A DNA stretch of 64,000 nt from Ornatilinea apprima (lineage in GTDB: Bacteria; Chloroflexota; Anaerolineae; Anaerolineales; Anaerolineaceae), in NCBI RefSeq assembly GCF_001306115.1, contig NZ_LGCL01000025.1:62001-126000 (forward strand), read 5' to 3'. A model generated the notes under the pieces. That model was not told the DNA's origin. It worked only from the letters and a program-made list of their open reading frames with translations, and did no database searches. The position numbers were made by a program, and so were the translations under genes. Positions within the stretch are counted from its first letter, which is position 1. Every line of letters begins with the position of its first letter. Positions 28,052 through 36,102 of the stretch are shown piece after piece.

Positions 28052-28863
28052 TATTGGTCCAGCACGCCGGCCTGCCGCAGCAGCGGTGTAAGCACCCCTT
28101 CCACCGTGCGGTCTACCACCAGGTCTGCCTGCTGGCGAATGACTTCCAGCGCGTTTTGCGGCGCCAGGCGGAATGTAGCCACTCCAAACGTCGAAAGGTC
28201 GTTTTCACCGTCCCCCGCGGAATACACGGGCGCGCCCGCGCGGCCCAGCTTTTCCAGCAGCCGCACCAGCCCCGCCCCTTTGCTCACATGCACAGGCAGC
28301 ACCTCATAAAAGCCGGGCATACTGCATTCCACATTCAGAGGAAAATCGCGAACCGCTTCTAAAAACGGAGGGACTTCTTCCTCACAATTTTTTGCCAGAA
28401 TTAAAGCCTTGCTGAAAGTATGCGTTCGGGGGTCATCCACGAACACGTGCAGGTTCATTGCATGCTTGGCGCTTAACTTCTCGGCGTAATCCGTCATCCA
28501 CAGCGTGTACGAGCCTTTCAAATCCATGAAGAGAAATGTAAGCCGCGGATGCTGCTGGGCATAATCAATCAGCCAGTTCTGCACGTCAACTGGAAACGGA
28601 GAATACTCCAGCAGGTTTTCGCCCGCCTGGTAAATGGCTGCGCCATTATTCATCACCAGCGGCCAGGGCAGCGCCTGGCCGTTGACCAGCCCATTGTTTT
28701 CGAATATCGGCCTGGCCGAGAACAACGGCCGGCCGGTAGTGGGCAGAAACAGGCAGCCTTCCGGGGGGTTCTTGAGCCACGCGATATCTTTGGGATGGAT
28801 GCGCTCTTCCGAGTCGATCAGCGTTCCATCCAGATCAAAACTAATTACAGGTACATCTTCCAT
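28051..28863 (-). CDS. HAD-superfamily phosphatase, Cof/IIB type
   Basis: A 270-residue HAD hydrolase with motif I DLDGTL (nucleophile Asp in SFDLDGTLIDS), motif II PTTGRP, a large IIB cap in the middle, the lysine of SKGAGLVRLLEK (motif III) and motif IV GDGENDLSTF. Such Cof-type enzymes dephosphorylate sugar phosphates, nucleotides or cofactor phosphates. TAAGG precedes the ATG at 28863. It lies downstream of the PTS operon on the same strand, so a sugar-phosphate substrate is plausible, but a hairpin-bearing gap separates them. Confidence 0.9.
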   Translation of the reverse strand: MEDVPVISFDLDGTLIDSEERIHPKDIAWLKNPPEGCLFLPTTGRPLFSARPIFENNGLVNGQALPWPLVMNNGAAIYQAGENLLEYSPFPVDVQNWLIDYAQQHPRLTFLFMDLKGSYTLWMTDYAEKLSAKHAMNLHVFVDDPRTHTFSKALILAKNCEEEVPPFLEAVRDFPLNVECSMPGFYEVLPVHVSKGAGLVRLLEKLGRAGAPVYSAGDGENDLSTFGVATFRLAPQNALEVIRQQADLVVDRTVEGVLTPLLRQAGVLDQ

Positions 28864-28953
28864 ACAACCTTACCATCCAATAATAAAAATTTACCCGCCC
28901 ATCTGCCGGGCATGCCGGCCAAATGGCATGGGAACAATCACCTTAAAGCGACT

Positions 28954-28980
28954 TCCCCGCCTCAGAATCGCGGGCGGGGA
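28954..28980 (-). terminator. Possible terminator of the PTS operon
   Basis: TCCCCGCC/GGCGGGGA (28954-28961 with 28973-28980) gives an 8-bp G+C-rich stem 90 bases after the HPr stop; the downstream U tract is weak. The gap 28864-29068 holds no gene. Confidence 0.4.
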
Positions 28981-29068
28981 TTGCTTCCACACACTACGTT
29001 GATTCTCACGCTGCAAGATCAGGGCGCGTTGGGCAAACCCTGACCATTAACATCACAATACTAACGAA

Positions 29069-29338
29069 TTACTCGGCTTCGCCAAAATTGCTGGCGTGCA
29101 AAGCCTGTAAAGCCTGCAGGGCCTGCTCGGCATCCTCACCCTCGGCGCTGATGGTGATCACGCTGCCCATATCTGCCCCTAACGTCAGCACGTTCAAAAT
29201 GCTTTTGGCGTTGGCTTCGCGCGCGCCGTTGCGAACCTTGATGGTTGACTTAAATTTTGACGCTTCGCGCACAAAAATCGACGCTGGTCGGGCGTGCAGC
29301 CCCACTTTATTATTAATCGTTAAGGTAATTTCCGGCAT
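29069..29338 (-). CDS. ptsH: Phosphocarrier protein HPr
   Basis: An 89-residue HPr, the general phosphocarrier between PEP-loaded EI and sugar-specific EIIA. Active site GLHARPA places the phospho-histidine at His15, and the regulatory site ANAKSILNV has Ser46, the target of HPr kinase where present. Length and both sites are canonical. The ATG at 29338 follows AGGAA; the longer frame adds only six residues. It is the last gene of the leftward PTS/2-oxoacid dehydrogenase operon. EI (ptsI) is not in the window, and ptsH without ptsI is unusual and points to a dedicated or shared HPr. Confidence 0.94.
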   Translation of the reverse strand: MPEITLTINNKVGLHARPASIFVREASKFKSTIKVRNGAREANAKSILNVLTLGADMGSVITISAEGEDAEQALQALQALHASNFGEAE

Positions 29339-29389
29339 CTTTCCTGTTCCTCTCATCCCTCAAAGACTCACCGCGCGCAGAGAGCCTTC

Positions 29390-29764
29390 TCAGCGGTCTT
29401 TACGCGGAATCACACAAATAAATCCCAGCGGTTCATCCCCCAGCGCGGTCAATTGGTGCAAATCGTTGCCAGAGATGAAAATCGCGTCTTTTTCGCCCAG
29501 CTCATAAAAATCGTCATTAATCTGAACGCGAGCGCGACCCTGTAATATTACCACACCATGCTCATGTGGGTGCTGTTCCAAACGGCTGGCTTTGCCGGGC
29601 GCAACCTGAAAATAGCGCACCACAAAATTCGGCGCGCCGTCATCTTCACCGATCAACACGTGCTTCACCACCCCTTCAAAACCAGAAGCACCGTAATCTC
29701 TTACCGGCACGCCTTCCCATTCAAATTGAGTTCCTTCACCATTAAAACGATGGATGCTCGACAT
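29390..29764 (-). CDS. Cupin-domain protein in the PTS operon
   Basis: A 124-residue single cupin with the metal-binding motif 1 set HPHEHGVVILQG (two His, then Glu/His positions) and motif 2 around GNDLHQLTALG. Small cupins of this kind include sugar isomerases, epimerases and sensors; its place between the PTS permease genes and ptsH suggests it acts on, or senses, the transported sugar. AAGGAG fixes the ATG at 29764. No DNA-binding domain is present. Function is inferred only from context. Confidence 0.78.
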   Translation of the reverse strand: MSSIHRFNGEGTQFEWEGVPVRDYGASGFEGVVKHVLIGEDDGAPNFVVRYFQVAPGKASRLEQHPHEHGVVILQGRARVQINDDFYELGEKDAIFISGNDLHQLTALGDEPLGFICVIPRKDR

Positions 29765-29775
29765 TGCCGCTCCTT

Positions 29776-30183
29776 TCATTTTCCTTTGGCTGATTGTAGT
29801 TGTTCCGCAACCGCCTTAGCCAGCTTTTCGGGCGAGAACAGGCTTTGCAGGCTCTTCTCATTCTTGGTGTGAAACCAATAACTGCGCGGGGGCGCGACCA
29901 GCGGGAACCGGTTTAACGCTGCCAACGATTCCCAGCTGAATTTTCTTTTCTTGAGGATTTTTGCCAACGCCTCGGGCTTTTTATCTGCCACTTCGGGACC
30001 AAAGTCTTTAACCAGATCAAGGATAATTTGCGTAAGAATTTGTTTATAAGTGCGTTGCGACCAGATCAGGGCCAGAGCGTAAAACAAAATAATCAGGTTA
30101 ATCCAGGCACTATTGGCAAGATAAAAATCGAGCGCGGCGCTGCCCCATTTTCCTAAAAAGGAACGAACGATGGTATCAATCAT
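29776..30183 (-). CDS. Small membrane protein of unknown function in the PTS operon
   Basis: A 135-residue protein I do not recognise. One hydrophobic helix (WINLIILFYALALIWS, residues about 31-46) is followed by a basic cytosolic tail containing KKPEALAKILKKRKFSW and a hydrophilic C-terminus. It lies between EIIC and the cupin gene, separated from EIIC by a stable hairpin, and is retained on the operon strand with 11-25 base gaps. The ATG at 30183 is preferred to a TTG at 30198. It may be a structural partner of the EIIC permease. Confidence 0.6.
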   Translation of the reverse strand: MIDTIVRSFLGKWGSAALDFYLANSAWINLIILFYALALIWSQRTYKQILTQIILDLVKDFGPEVADKKPEALAKILKKRKFSWESLAALNRFPLVAPPRSYWFHTKNEKSLQSLFSPEKLAKAVAEQLQSAKGK

Positions 30184-30199
30184 ACTTTTCTCTTTCAAG

Positions 30200-30235
30200 A
30201 GATGCTGGGGCGGTCAACCACCCACCCCAGCATCT
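30200..30235 (-). repeat. Intercistronic hairpin downstream of EIIC
   Basis: AGATGCTGGGG (30200-30210) pairs perfectly with CCCCAGCATCT (30225-30235). There is no U tract on the transcribed strand, so a role in mRNA processing or 3' protection of the upstream EII cistrons is more likely than termination. Confidence 0.6.
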
Positions 30236-30263
30236 GGTCAAAACACTTCAAAACAACGGCGAA

Positions 30264-31649
30264 TTACTCTTGGGGAGCGCCGGCCATAACTTCCCAGGCC
30301 TTCTGGTTTTTCATGTAGAAGAACCAGGCGACCACAATCAAAACCGCGGCAATCGCGACGCCAATCACGCCCAGTTTACCGAGGGTGGTGAAGAGCCACG
30401 CCGGCCACAGGAAGCCGTCGCCGATCGAGGTGATCTGCAGCGCGTTCTCGGGCATAGCGAAGCCAGCTTCGGTGGCGGCGCTGGTGAACAGCGGGGCCAT
30501 GCCGGTGGCGATATAGAAGCCAGCCAGCAATTCCAGCGTACCGGCGATAACCATGCGGAAGATGTTGCCGCGCATCAGCGGGGCGAACAACGCCACAACG
30601 AAGGGGATGATCGCCAGGTCGGCGAACAGGATCACACGGTTACCGGGCAGGATGATCGACAACAGAATGGCAACCGGCACCAGCAGCAGCGAGGTGGACA
30701 GGGCAGCCGGGTGGCCAATCAGGATGGCGGAATCGAGGCCGATGTAGATTTCGCGGCCGCTGGCGCGTTTCTGCATGAACTCGCGCGCAGCTTCCGAAAC
30801 CGGGATCAAGCCTTCCATCAGGATTTGGACCATGCGGGGCAGCAGCAGCATAACCGCGGCCAGGTTCATACCAGTCTGGAGAACTTTAACCAACACGGTC
30901 TGGAAATCGCCCAGGTTCGAGAAGGCCAGCAGACCCAGCACAAGGCCGATGATCAAACCAAGGATGACGGGCTCGCCCATCACGCCCAGGCGCTTCTGGA
31001 TCCCTTCGGGATCAATTTCGATGTCGCGCAAGCCAGGAATGCGATCAATGATCCAGTTGGTCACAATCGCGAACGGAACGCCAGGGGCGGTGGTGAGGTG
31101 CGGGATGGAGATGCCCGGCAGGTTGTAGAAGCTCTGAACCGCTTTCGCCGTCCAGTCAGCCAGCAGCAGCGCCAGTCCGGCAGCCAACGCGGCAGCTACC
31201 AGGCCCAGGGCCAGGCTGCCAGAGGCGATGGAAACCAGCGAACCCACGAAAGCGAAGTGCCAGAAGTTCCAAATGTCAACGTTCAGCGTGCGGGTGAGGC
31301 GCAGGGCCAGCAGCACCACATTCACCAGAATCGCGATCGGGATAACCCACAGACCAACACGGGTACCGAAAGCAATCGCAGCCGCCGAAGGCCAACCCAC
31401 ATCCACAACGTCGCGCTGGATATTGAGGTTGGTCACCATCGCCTGGCCAACTTCCGAAAGGCTGCCCCACATGAGGCCGACCACCAGGTTGATACCAATG
31501 AAGGCGATACCAATGGTAACGCCAGCGCGGAACGCTTTACCGACCTTTGCACCCATTGCGACAGCGATGATGAAGATGATCACGGGCAGCATTACGGTCG
31601 CACCAAGGCTGTCAATTACGCCTTTTAATGCGGTAAGAAAGGCATCCAT
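30264..31649 (-). CDS. PTS EIIC component, galactitol (GatC) family
   Basis: A 461-residue membrane permease with about ten to twelve hydrophobic helices. It shows the GatC-family character: an early MLPVIIFIIAVAMGAKVGKA block, SIPHLTTAPGVPFA in the mid part and a long PRMVQILMEGLIPVSEAARE segment. EIIC forms the sugar channel and hands the sugar to phosphorylated EIIB. AGGAGG fixes the ATG. The GatC family covers galactitol and other polyols or pentitols, so the exact substrate is open. EIIA, EIIB and EIIC are separate genes here, in order A-B-C along transcription. Confidence 0.92.
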   Translation of the reverse strand: MDAFLTALKGVIDSLGATVMLPVIIFIIAVAMGAKVGKAFRAGVTIGIAFIGINLVVGLMWGSLSEVGQAMVTNLNIQRDVVDVGWPSAAAIAFGTRVGLWVIPIAILVNVVLLALRLTRTLNVDIWNFWHFAFVGSLVSIASGSLALGLVAAALAAGLALLLADWTAKAVQSFYNLPGISIPHLTTAPGVPFAIVTNWIIDRIPGLRDIEIDPEGIQKRLGVMGEPVILGLIIGLVLGLLAFSNLGDFQTVLVKVLQTGMNLAAVMLLLPRMVQILMEGLIPVSEAAREFMQKRASGREIYIGLDSAILIGHPAALSTSLLLVPVAILLSIILPGNRVILFADLAIIPFVVALFAPLMRGNIFRMVIAGTLELLAGFYIATGMAPLFTSAATEAGFAMPENALQITSIGDGFLWPAWLFTTLGKLGVIGVAIAAVLIVVAWFFYMKNQKAWEVMAGAPQE

Positions 31650-31714
31650 TTAGACTTCCTCCTAAATAAAACTGAATATAGAAAAAATCGAGTTCAATGT
31701 TTTTTTGTTGGACT

Positions 31715-32002
31715 TTAGTCCTTCAACGCTTTCACAATATCTTCGATAACCGCCTCCTTTCCAATACCCGTTAAAAACGCCAGGGTTTGAATCACGGGAA
31801 TGCCCAAATTATTAGGAACCGGGGTGGTGGTAACAATGAGATCCATACCATCCGCCAGGCTGGGAACTTCTGCTGCTTTGCACTGGCGAATATCCACGGC
31901 GATCCCGCGCGATTTCAACGCTTCTTCGATTGCCTTCGCGACAACGGTCGATGTGGCAATCGCGGTTCCACAAGATACTAAAATTCGTTTCTTTCCGGCC
32001 AT
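31715..32002 (-). CDS. PTS EIIB component, galactitol (GatB) family
   Basis: A 95-residue EIIB. The phosphocysteine is Cys11 in RILVSCGTAIATSTV, typical of lactose/galactitol-type IIB folds; the rest (LIVTTTPVPNNLGIPVI) matches the GatB branch. It takes phosphate from EIIA and gives it to the sugar bound by EIIC. AGGAGA fixes the ATG at 32002 rather than the longer frame starting at 32053. It is transcribed between EIIA and EIIC. Confidence 0.92.
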   Translation of the reverse strand: MAGKKRILVSCGTAIATSTVVAKAIEEALKSRGIAVDIRQCKAAEVPSLADGMDLIVTTTPVPNNLGIPVIQTLAFLTGIGKEAVIEDIVKALKD

Positions 32003-32134
32003 GCTTTTCTTTTCTCCTGATTTGTCTAGTTTTTTGATCCAACGCGAACCCAAATGAAATTGAATGCTACTTTAATTCTAATTTTTATTTGTCTCAAGTC
32101 AACCAATAAACGCCTGCCGCTCCAGCGCAGGTAC

Positions 32135-32599
32135 TCAACCCAACAGCGCCTGCTTCACTTCTTCGTAGGTCTTGGCCTGCATCAAAAGGCTCACCAACGC
32201 ATCGTTTTGTAAAAGACCGGCAATCTCTTGCAGCATTTCCACCTGGGCCTTCGGTTGGTCCAGCGCCATCACAAAAACCAGGCTCACCGGAACATCTTCC
32301 TCAGGATTAATCATGTTCTTAAACACCACAGGGGCTGCTAAAGTTGCTAATGCCAGTCCCGGTTTTAGCACATGTTCCACATCTGTGTGCGGAATGGCCG
32401 CATTCACCTCCCCAGCTAACGGCAAACCGGTGGGCAGGCTGTTCTCGCGCGTCAGCGCGGCTTCCACAAAGCTCTCCCGCACATACCCGGCTTGCATCAA
32501 CTTCCCGCCCAGGGTATCAATTACTTCACGGGCTGTGGTTGCCTTCAGTCCCAGAACAACGGCTTCCGGCTCCAAAAAACGTACAATGGTCTCACTCAT
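32135..32599 (-). CDS. PTS EIIA component (fructose/mannitol/galactitol type)
   Basis: A 154-residue EIIA-2 domain. The phospho-histidine is His71 in AAIPHTDVEHV, with the usual TGLPLAGEVN block before it and the LFVMALDQP-like strand after. It receives phosphate from HPr. Its ATG overlaps the stop of the E2 gene as ATGA, so translation of EIIA is coupled to the 2-oxoacid dehydrogenase E2, direct evidence that the two systems are produced together. Confidence 0.92.
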   Translation of the reverse strand: MSETIVRFLEPEAVVLGLKATTAREVIDTLGGKLMQAGYVRESFVEAALTRENSLPTGLPLAGEVNAAIPHTDVEHVLKPGLALATLAAPVVFKNMINPEEDVPVSLVFVMALDQPKAQVEMLQEIAGLLQNDALVSLLMQAKTYEEVKQALLG

Positions 32600-33909
32600 A
32601 ATGTCATTACCTCTGGTTTTTCAAGTGCCTGGCGCAAATCGGCCAGAAAACGCGCGGCGTCTGCCCCATCAATCACGCGGTGATCGGCAGAGAGTGTCGC
32701 GGTCATTACAGAATGGAGAACCGGCTGGCCATGCTCGTCGGGCACAAACTGCTTGCGCACCTGCCCAACCGCCAGAATAGCAGTCTGCGGCGGGTTGATA
32801 ATCGCCGCGAACCGATCAATCCCAAACATGCCCAGGTTCGAAATAGTGAACGTGCCGTCTTGCAGATCGGTCTGGCGCAGCTTGCCTCCTCGCGCTCGTT
32901 CTGTCACCTCACGCAGCTCGGCCGCCAGTTGCAGGGTGCCTTTCCCCTGCGCCTGTTGAATCACGGGTACCAGCAGACCCTCATCCAACGCCACGGCAAT
33001 ACCCAGGTTCACATCGGGCAGCAGCACAATTTCCTCTTCTTCCAGGCGGCTGTTCAGGATGGGGTTGCGCGCCAGCGACCAGACCACCGCGCGCGCGATG
33101 ACTGCCGTGAGCGATACCTTATCCTTGCTGCCGGCTGGCAGCATCTGGTTGGCCTGGACGCGCAGCGCCTCACTGGCCGACATATCCACATCCACCTGCA
33201 AGGTAATATGCGGAATCTGCTGGTAGCTGGCCTGCAAATTCAGCCCAATCGCCCGGCGCATACCAGTAAAGGGGATGGTGCGCCGTGCGGCCGCTGGAAC
33301 GGCTGGCGCAGTCGCCGCGGGGCCCGCCTGGCTGGCGCGCCGCACATCGGCTGCCTGAATGCGACCTTCGGGACCACTGCCACTCACCTGGTTCAATTCC
33401 AGCTTCGCCTGGGCCGCCAGGCTTCGCGCCGCGGGTGTGGCATTCACTTTGCCAGCCGACGCTTGCGGGTGGCTTAACAGGAATTCGACATCCTGTTTCA
33501 GGATGCGCCCGCCAGGGCCGCTGCCTTCCACCCCGCTCAGGTCTACCCCTGCTTCTTTGGCCATGCGCGCCGCCACCGGCGATGCGCCGCTCAGTTTTTC
33601 TTCTTTTTGCACCACCGCTGCCGGCGCGGGTTTCCCCACGGGCGCGCTGGCTGCAGCGGGCAGGTTCTCACCCGGTTGCAATATATACGCGACCACCTGG
33701 GTCACCGGCACCACTGCCCCCACCGGGTAAAGAATGCCGGAGAGAATGCCATCTTCGGGGGCTTCAATTTCCATGCTGACCTTGTCGGTGGATACTTCGG
33801 CAATCGGATCGCCTTTTTCAACCGGGTCGCCTTCATTTTTCAACCAGGCCAGAATTTGCGAGTCTTCCTGGGTAAAGCCGAATTTGGGCATGATCACTTC
33901 TTTTGCCAC
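32596..33909 (-). CDS. 2-oxoacid dehydrogenase E2 (dihydrolipoyl acyltransferase)
   Basis: E2 forms the core of pyruvate, acetoin or branched-chain dehydrogenase complexes. The 437-residue product has a lipoyl domain (lipoyl Lys43 in EVSTDKVSME), an Ala/Pro linker, two peripheral-subunit-binding domains (about 108-146 and 153-190) and the catalytic domain ending DHRVIDGADAARFL (His near 410, Asp 414). AGGAGG six bases before a GTG at 33909 sets the start, directly after the E1beta stop; the longer frame to 34128 is chance read-through into E1beta. Two binding domains in tandem is unusual. No E3 gene follows. Confidence 0.93.
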   Translation of the reverse strand: MAKEVIMPKFGFTQEDSQILAWLKNEGDPVEKGDPIAEVSTDKVSMEIEAPEDGILSGILYPVGAVVPVTQVVAYILQPGENLPAAASAPVGKPAPAAVVQKEEKLSGASPVAARMAKEAGVDLSGVEGSGPGGRILKQDVEFLLSHPQASAGKVNATPAARSLAAQAKLELNQVSGSGPEGRIQAADVRRASQAGPAATAPAVPAAARRTIPFTGMRRAIGLNLQASYQQIPHITLQVDVDMSASEALRVQANQMLPAGSKDKVSLTAVIARAVVWSLARNPILNSRLEEEEIVLLPDVNLGIAVALDEGLLVPVIQQAQGKGTLQLAAELREVTERARGGKLRQTDLQDGTFTISNLGMFGIDRFAAIINPPQTAILAVGQVRKQFVPDEHGQPVLHSVMTATLSADHRVIDGADAARFLADLRQALEKPEVMTL

Positions 33910-33919
33910 GGCCAGCCTC

Positions 33920-34906
33920 CTAGTATTTCCACTCCACCAGTTTGCGCGCTTCTGCGACGATGTTCTCCACCTGCGGAACCGCCGCGCGCTCAAGAGTGCG
34001 GTTATACGGAATGGGAATATCCAGTCCGGCCAGCCGGCGCACCGGCGCGTCCAGGTAGCCAAACGCCTTGCTTTCCACAATGCGTGAGACCACCTCGCCG
34101 CCAAAGCCGCCGGTCTTAACGGCTTCATGCACCACCAACGCCTTGCCGGTTTTCATCACCGACTGAATGATCGGCTCGTCGTCCAGTGGACTCAGCGTCC
34201 GCGGATCGATAATTTCCAGCTCAATGCCCTCTTTGGCCAAAATCTCGGCCGCTTCCAGCGCGCGCGAGACCATAATCGACATCGCCACTACCGTCAGGTG
34301 CTTGCCCTCGCGCACCACATGAGATTTTCCCAGCGGAATCTGGTACATCTCTTCGGGCACCGGCCCTTTCGTGCGATAGAGCACTTTATGCTCCATGAAA
34401 ATCACCGGGTTCTCATCGTCCAGCGCGGCCAGCAGCAAACCTTTCGCGTCGTACGGCGTGGAAGGCATGACCACCTTCAGACCGGGGGTATGCACAAACC
34501 AGTTCTCCAGGCTTTCCGAATGCTGCGCCGCCGCGCCCGTGCCCGAACCGCTGGCCAGGCGCATAATCATCGGCACGCTGGCCTTACCGCCAAACATAAA
34601 GCGGATTTTGGCCGCCTGCATTACCAACTGCTCCATGGCCAGCACCACAAAATCGCTGAACTGCATCTCACCAATTGGCCGCATGCCGGTCAGCGCCGCG
34701 CCCACACAAGCACCGGTAATGGCCGCCTCAGAAATGGGGGTGTCGCGCACGCGTTTCTCGCCAAATTCTTCCACCAAACCGGCAGTCACGCCAAACGCGC
34801 CGCCGTACACACCAATATCTTCGCCCATCAAAAAGACACGCTGGTCCTTTTGCATTGCCTGGCGCATGGCCTCGCGCAGGGCTTCGGCATAAGTAATCTC
34901 ACGCAT
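33920..34906 (-). CDS. 2-oxoacid dehydrogenase E1 beta subunit
   Basis: A 328-residue transketolase-like E1beta. Recognisable blocks are [48 protein letters not shown] (the GxGxxxxxHSQ-like activator region) and [15 protein letters not shown]. Together with E1alpha it binds thiamine diphosphate and decarboxylates a 2-oxoacid or acetoin. The sequence style is that of pyruvate/acetoin enzymes rather than branched-chain ones, an inference. The ATG at 34906 overlaps the E1alpha stop by eight bases and follows GGAGGG. Confidence 0.94.
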   Translation of the reverse strand: MREITYAEALREAMRQAMQKDQRVFLMGEDIGVYGGAFGVTAGLVEEFGEKRVRDTPISEAAITGACVGAALTGMRPIGEMQFSDFVVLAMEQLVMQAAKIRFMFGGKASVPMIMRLASGSGTGAAAQHSESLENWFVHTPGLKVVMPSTPYDAKGLLLAALDDENPVIFMEHKVLYRTKGPVPEEMYQIPLGKSHVVREGKHLTVVAMSIMVSRALEAAEILAKEGIELEIIDPRTLSPLDDEPIIQSVMKTGKALVVHEAVKTGGFGGEVVSRIVESKAFGYLDAPVRRLAGLDIPIPYNRTLERAAVPQVENIVAEARKLVEWKY

Positions 34907-35882
34907 ACACACCCTCCATGATGGTATTGACGTCGGGTTCCGGGCTATTGTCCGCGTATTCTGTCGCGGCGCGAATGCGCTCGCGGGCTTCCTGGTCTAA
35001 CGCTTTCAGTTCTTCCGCACTCACACCCAGCACACTGGCAAAGCGCGGAATGGGATCCTTCTCCATCCATTCCTTTACTTCATCGCGCGTGCGATAGGCC
35101 TGGCGGTCGCTCTTGGAATGGCCGCGCCAGCGGTAGGTAATTGCTTCCAGCAGCGTGGGGCCTTCACCGGCGCGCGCGCGGCGCGCGGCTTCTTTCACCG
35201 CGGCGTGCACCGACAGCACATCGTTGCCGTCAAACGTGTGGCCGGGGATATTGTAGGCGCAGGCCCGGTCTGAGATTTTTTCAATCGTAAACGCGCGGTC
35301 AAACGCCATGGACATGGCGTAGCGATTGTTTTCACACAAATAAATCACCGGCAGCTTCCAAAGCGCGGCCAGGTTCAAAGATTCGTGGAACGCTCCTTCG
35401 TTGGCCGCTCCATCGCCAAACAGCGCCACCACCACCTGGTCGGTTTCACGCAGTTGAATGCTCAACCCAACGCCTACCGAAATGGGCATATTGCCGCCCA
35501 CAATTCCCTGCGCGCCCAGGTTGTTCATGGAAACATCCGCGATGTGCATGGAACCACCCCGCCCGCGGCAAATGCCGTTGGCCTTGCCCATAAACTCGGC
35601 CATCATGGCGTTTAAGTCACCGCCCCACTGTAAAAAATGGCCGTGTCCACGGTGCGTGTTCAACAGATAATCACCTTTTTTTGTGGCACTGGCCACACCG
35701 GCGGCAATGGCCTCCTGCCCAATGGACAGGTGCATGGTGCCATGTAATTTTCCTAAGGCATACTGTTCTTCAGCGTTTTCTTCGAAAGCTCGCGTCAGCA
35801 GCATTTTCTTGAGCAATTCCAGACCCTGCTCTTTGGTCAGGTAATCGCTCAACTTCAACGGGGCGTTCTTGTCAGACTTCAT
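34899..35882 (-). CDS. 2-oxoacid dehydrogenase E1 alpha subunit
   Basis: A 327-residue E1alpha with the thiamine-diphosphate motif [20 protein letters not shown] to ENN, the [12 protein letters not shown] block, a THRGHGHFL loop and the C-terminal [13 protein letters not shown] region that carries the phosphorylation-loop histidine. Length is near that of acetoin/pyruvate E1alpha. AGGAGG fixes the ATG at 35882. It is the first gene of the operon, behind a promoter flanked by inverted TTGTTCACA sites. It works with the next two genes; E3 must come from elsewhere. Confidence 0.95.
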   Translation of the reverse strand: MKSDKNAPLKLSDYLTKEQGLELLKKMLLTRAFEENAEEQYALGKLHGTMHLSIGQEAIAAGVASATKKGDYLLNTHRGHGHFLQWGGDLNAMMAEFMGKANGICRGRGGSMHIADVSMNNLGAQGIVGGNMPISVGVGLSIQLRETDQVVVALFGDGAANEGAFHESLNLAALWKLPVIYLCENNRYAMSMAFDRAFTIEKISDRACAYNIPGHTFDGNDVLSVHAAVKEAARRARAGEGPTLLEAITYRWRGHSKSDRQAYRTRDEVKEWMEKDPIPRFASVLGVSAEELKALDQEARERIRAATEYADNSPEPDVNTIMEGVYA

Positions 35883-35957
35883 TCTGCCTCCTGCAAGATG
35901 AATGACTCCACGGTAAAGACGGTTACATCGAAAATTTGGAGTCTACTTCTTAATCAT

Positions 35958-36034
35958 TTGTTCACAGTCCATAATATTTTTAGCATAATTTAATCTAAAT
36001 TGCATCATTTGTGAACAACTTTCACATACGTGAA
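35958..36034 (-). promoter_or_regulatory. Promoter and operators of the 2-oxoacid dehydrogenase/PTS operon
   Basis: On the minus strand TTTAGA (35999-35994), a 17-bp spacer and TATTAT (35976-35971) form a good promoter. TTGTTCACA at 35958-35966 and its perfect inverse TGTGAACAA at 36010-36018 flank it, centres 52 bp apart (five helical turns). A further palindrome TTCACATACGTGAA lies at 36021-36034. The gap 35883-36102 holds no gene. Confidence 0.7.
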
Positions 36035-36043
36035 TTGTCTGAA

Positions 36044-36075
36044 TAAATATTAAGGGCGCGCCGGCCGGCGCGCCC
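36044..36075 (-). terminator. Terminator after the SorC-type regulator
   Basis: A perfect 22-base palindrome (36054-36075, arms of GGGCGCGCCGG type) is followed leftward by TTAATATTT, 27 bases after the regulator stop. Confidence 0.6.
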
Positions 36076-36102
36076 GATTCGCAAACGTCTCGCGCTTTTG
36101 TT

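Noticed and set aside
30270..31628. 452-codon open frame antisense to the EIIC gene
   Set aside because: Composition (His/Gln/Asp/Arg-rich) is that of the complement of a hydrophobic membrane protein; no ribosome site or domain.
33910..34128. N-terminal extension of E2 to 34128
   Set aside because: The extra 73 codons lie inside E1beta in another frame, and AGGAGG points to the GTG at 33909.
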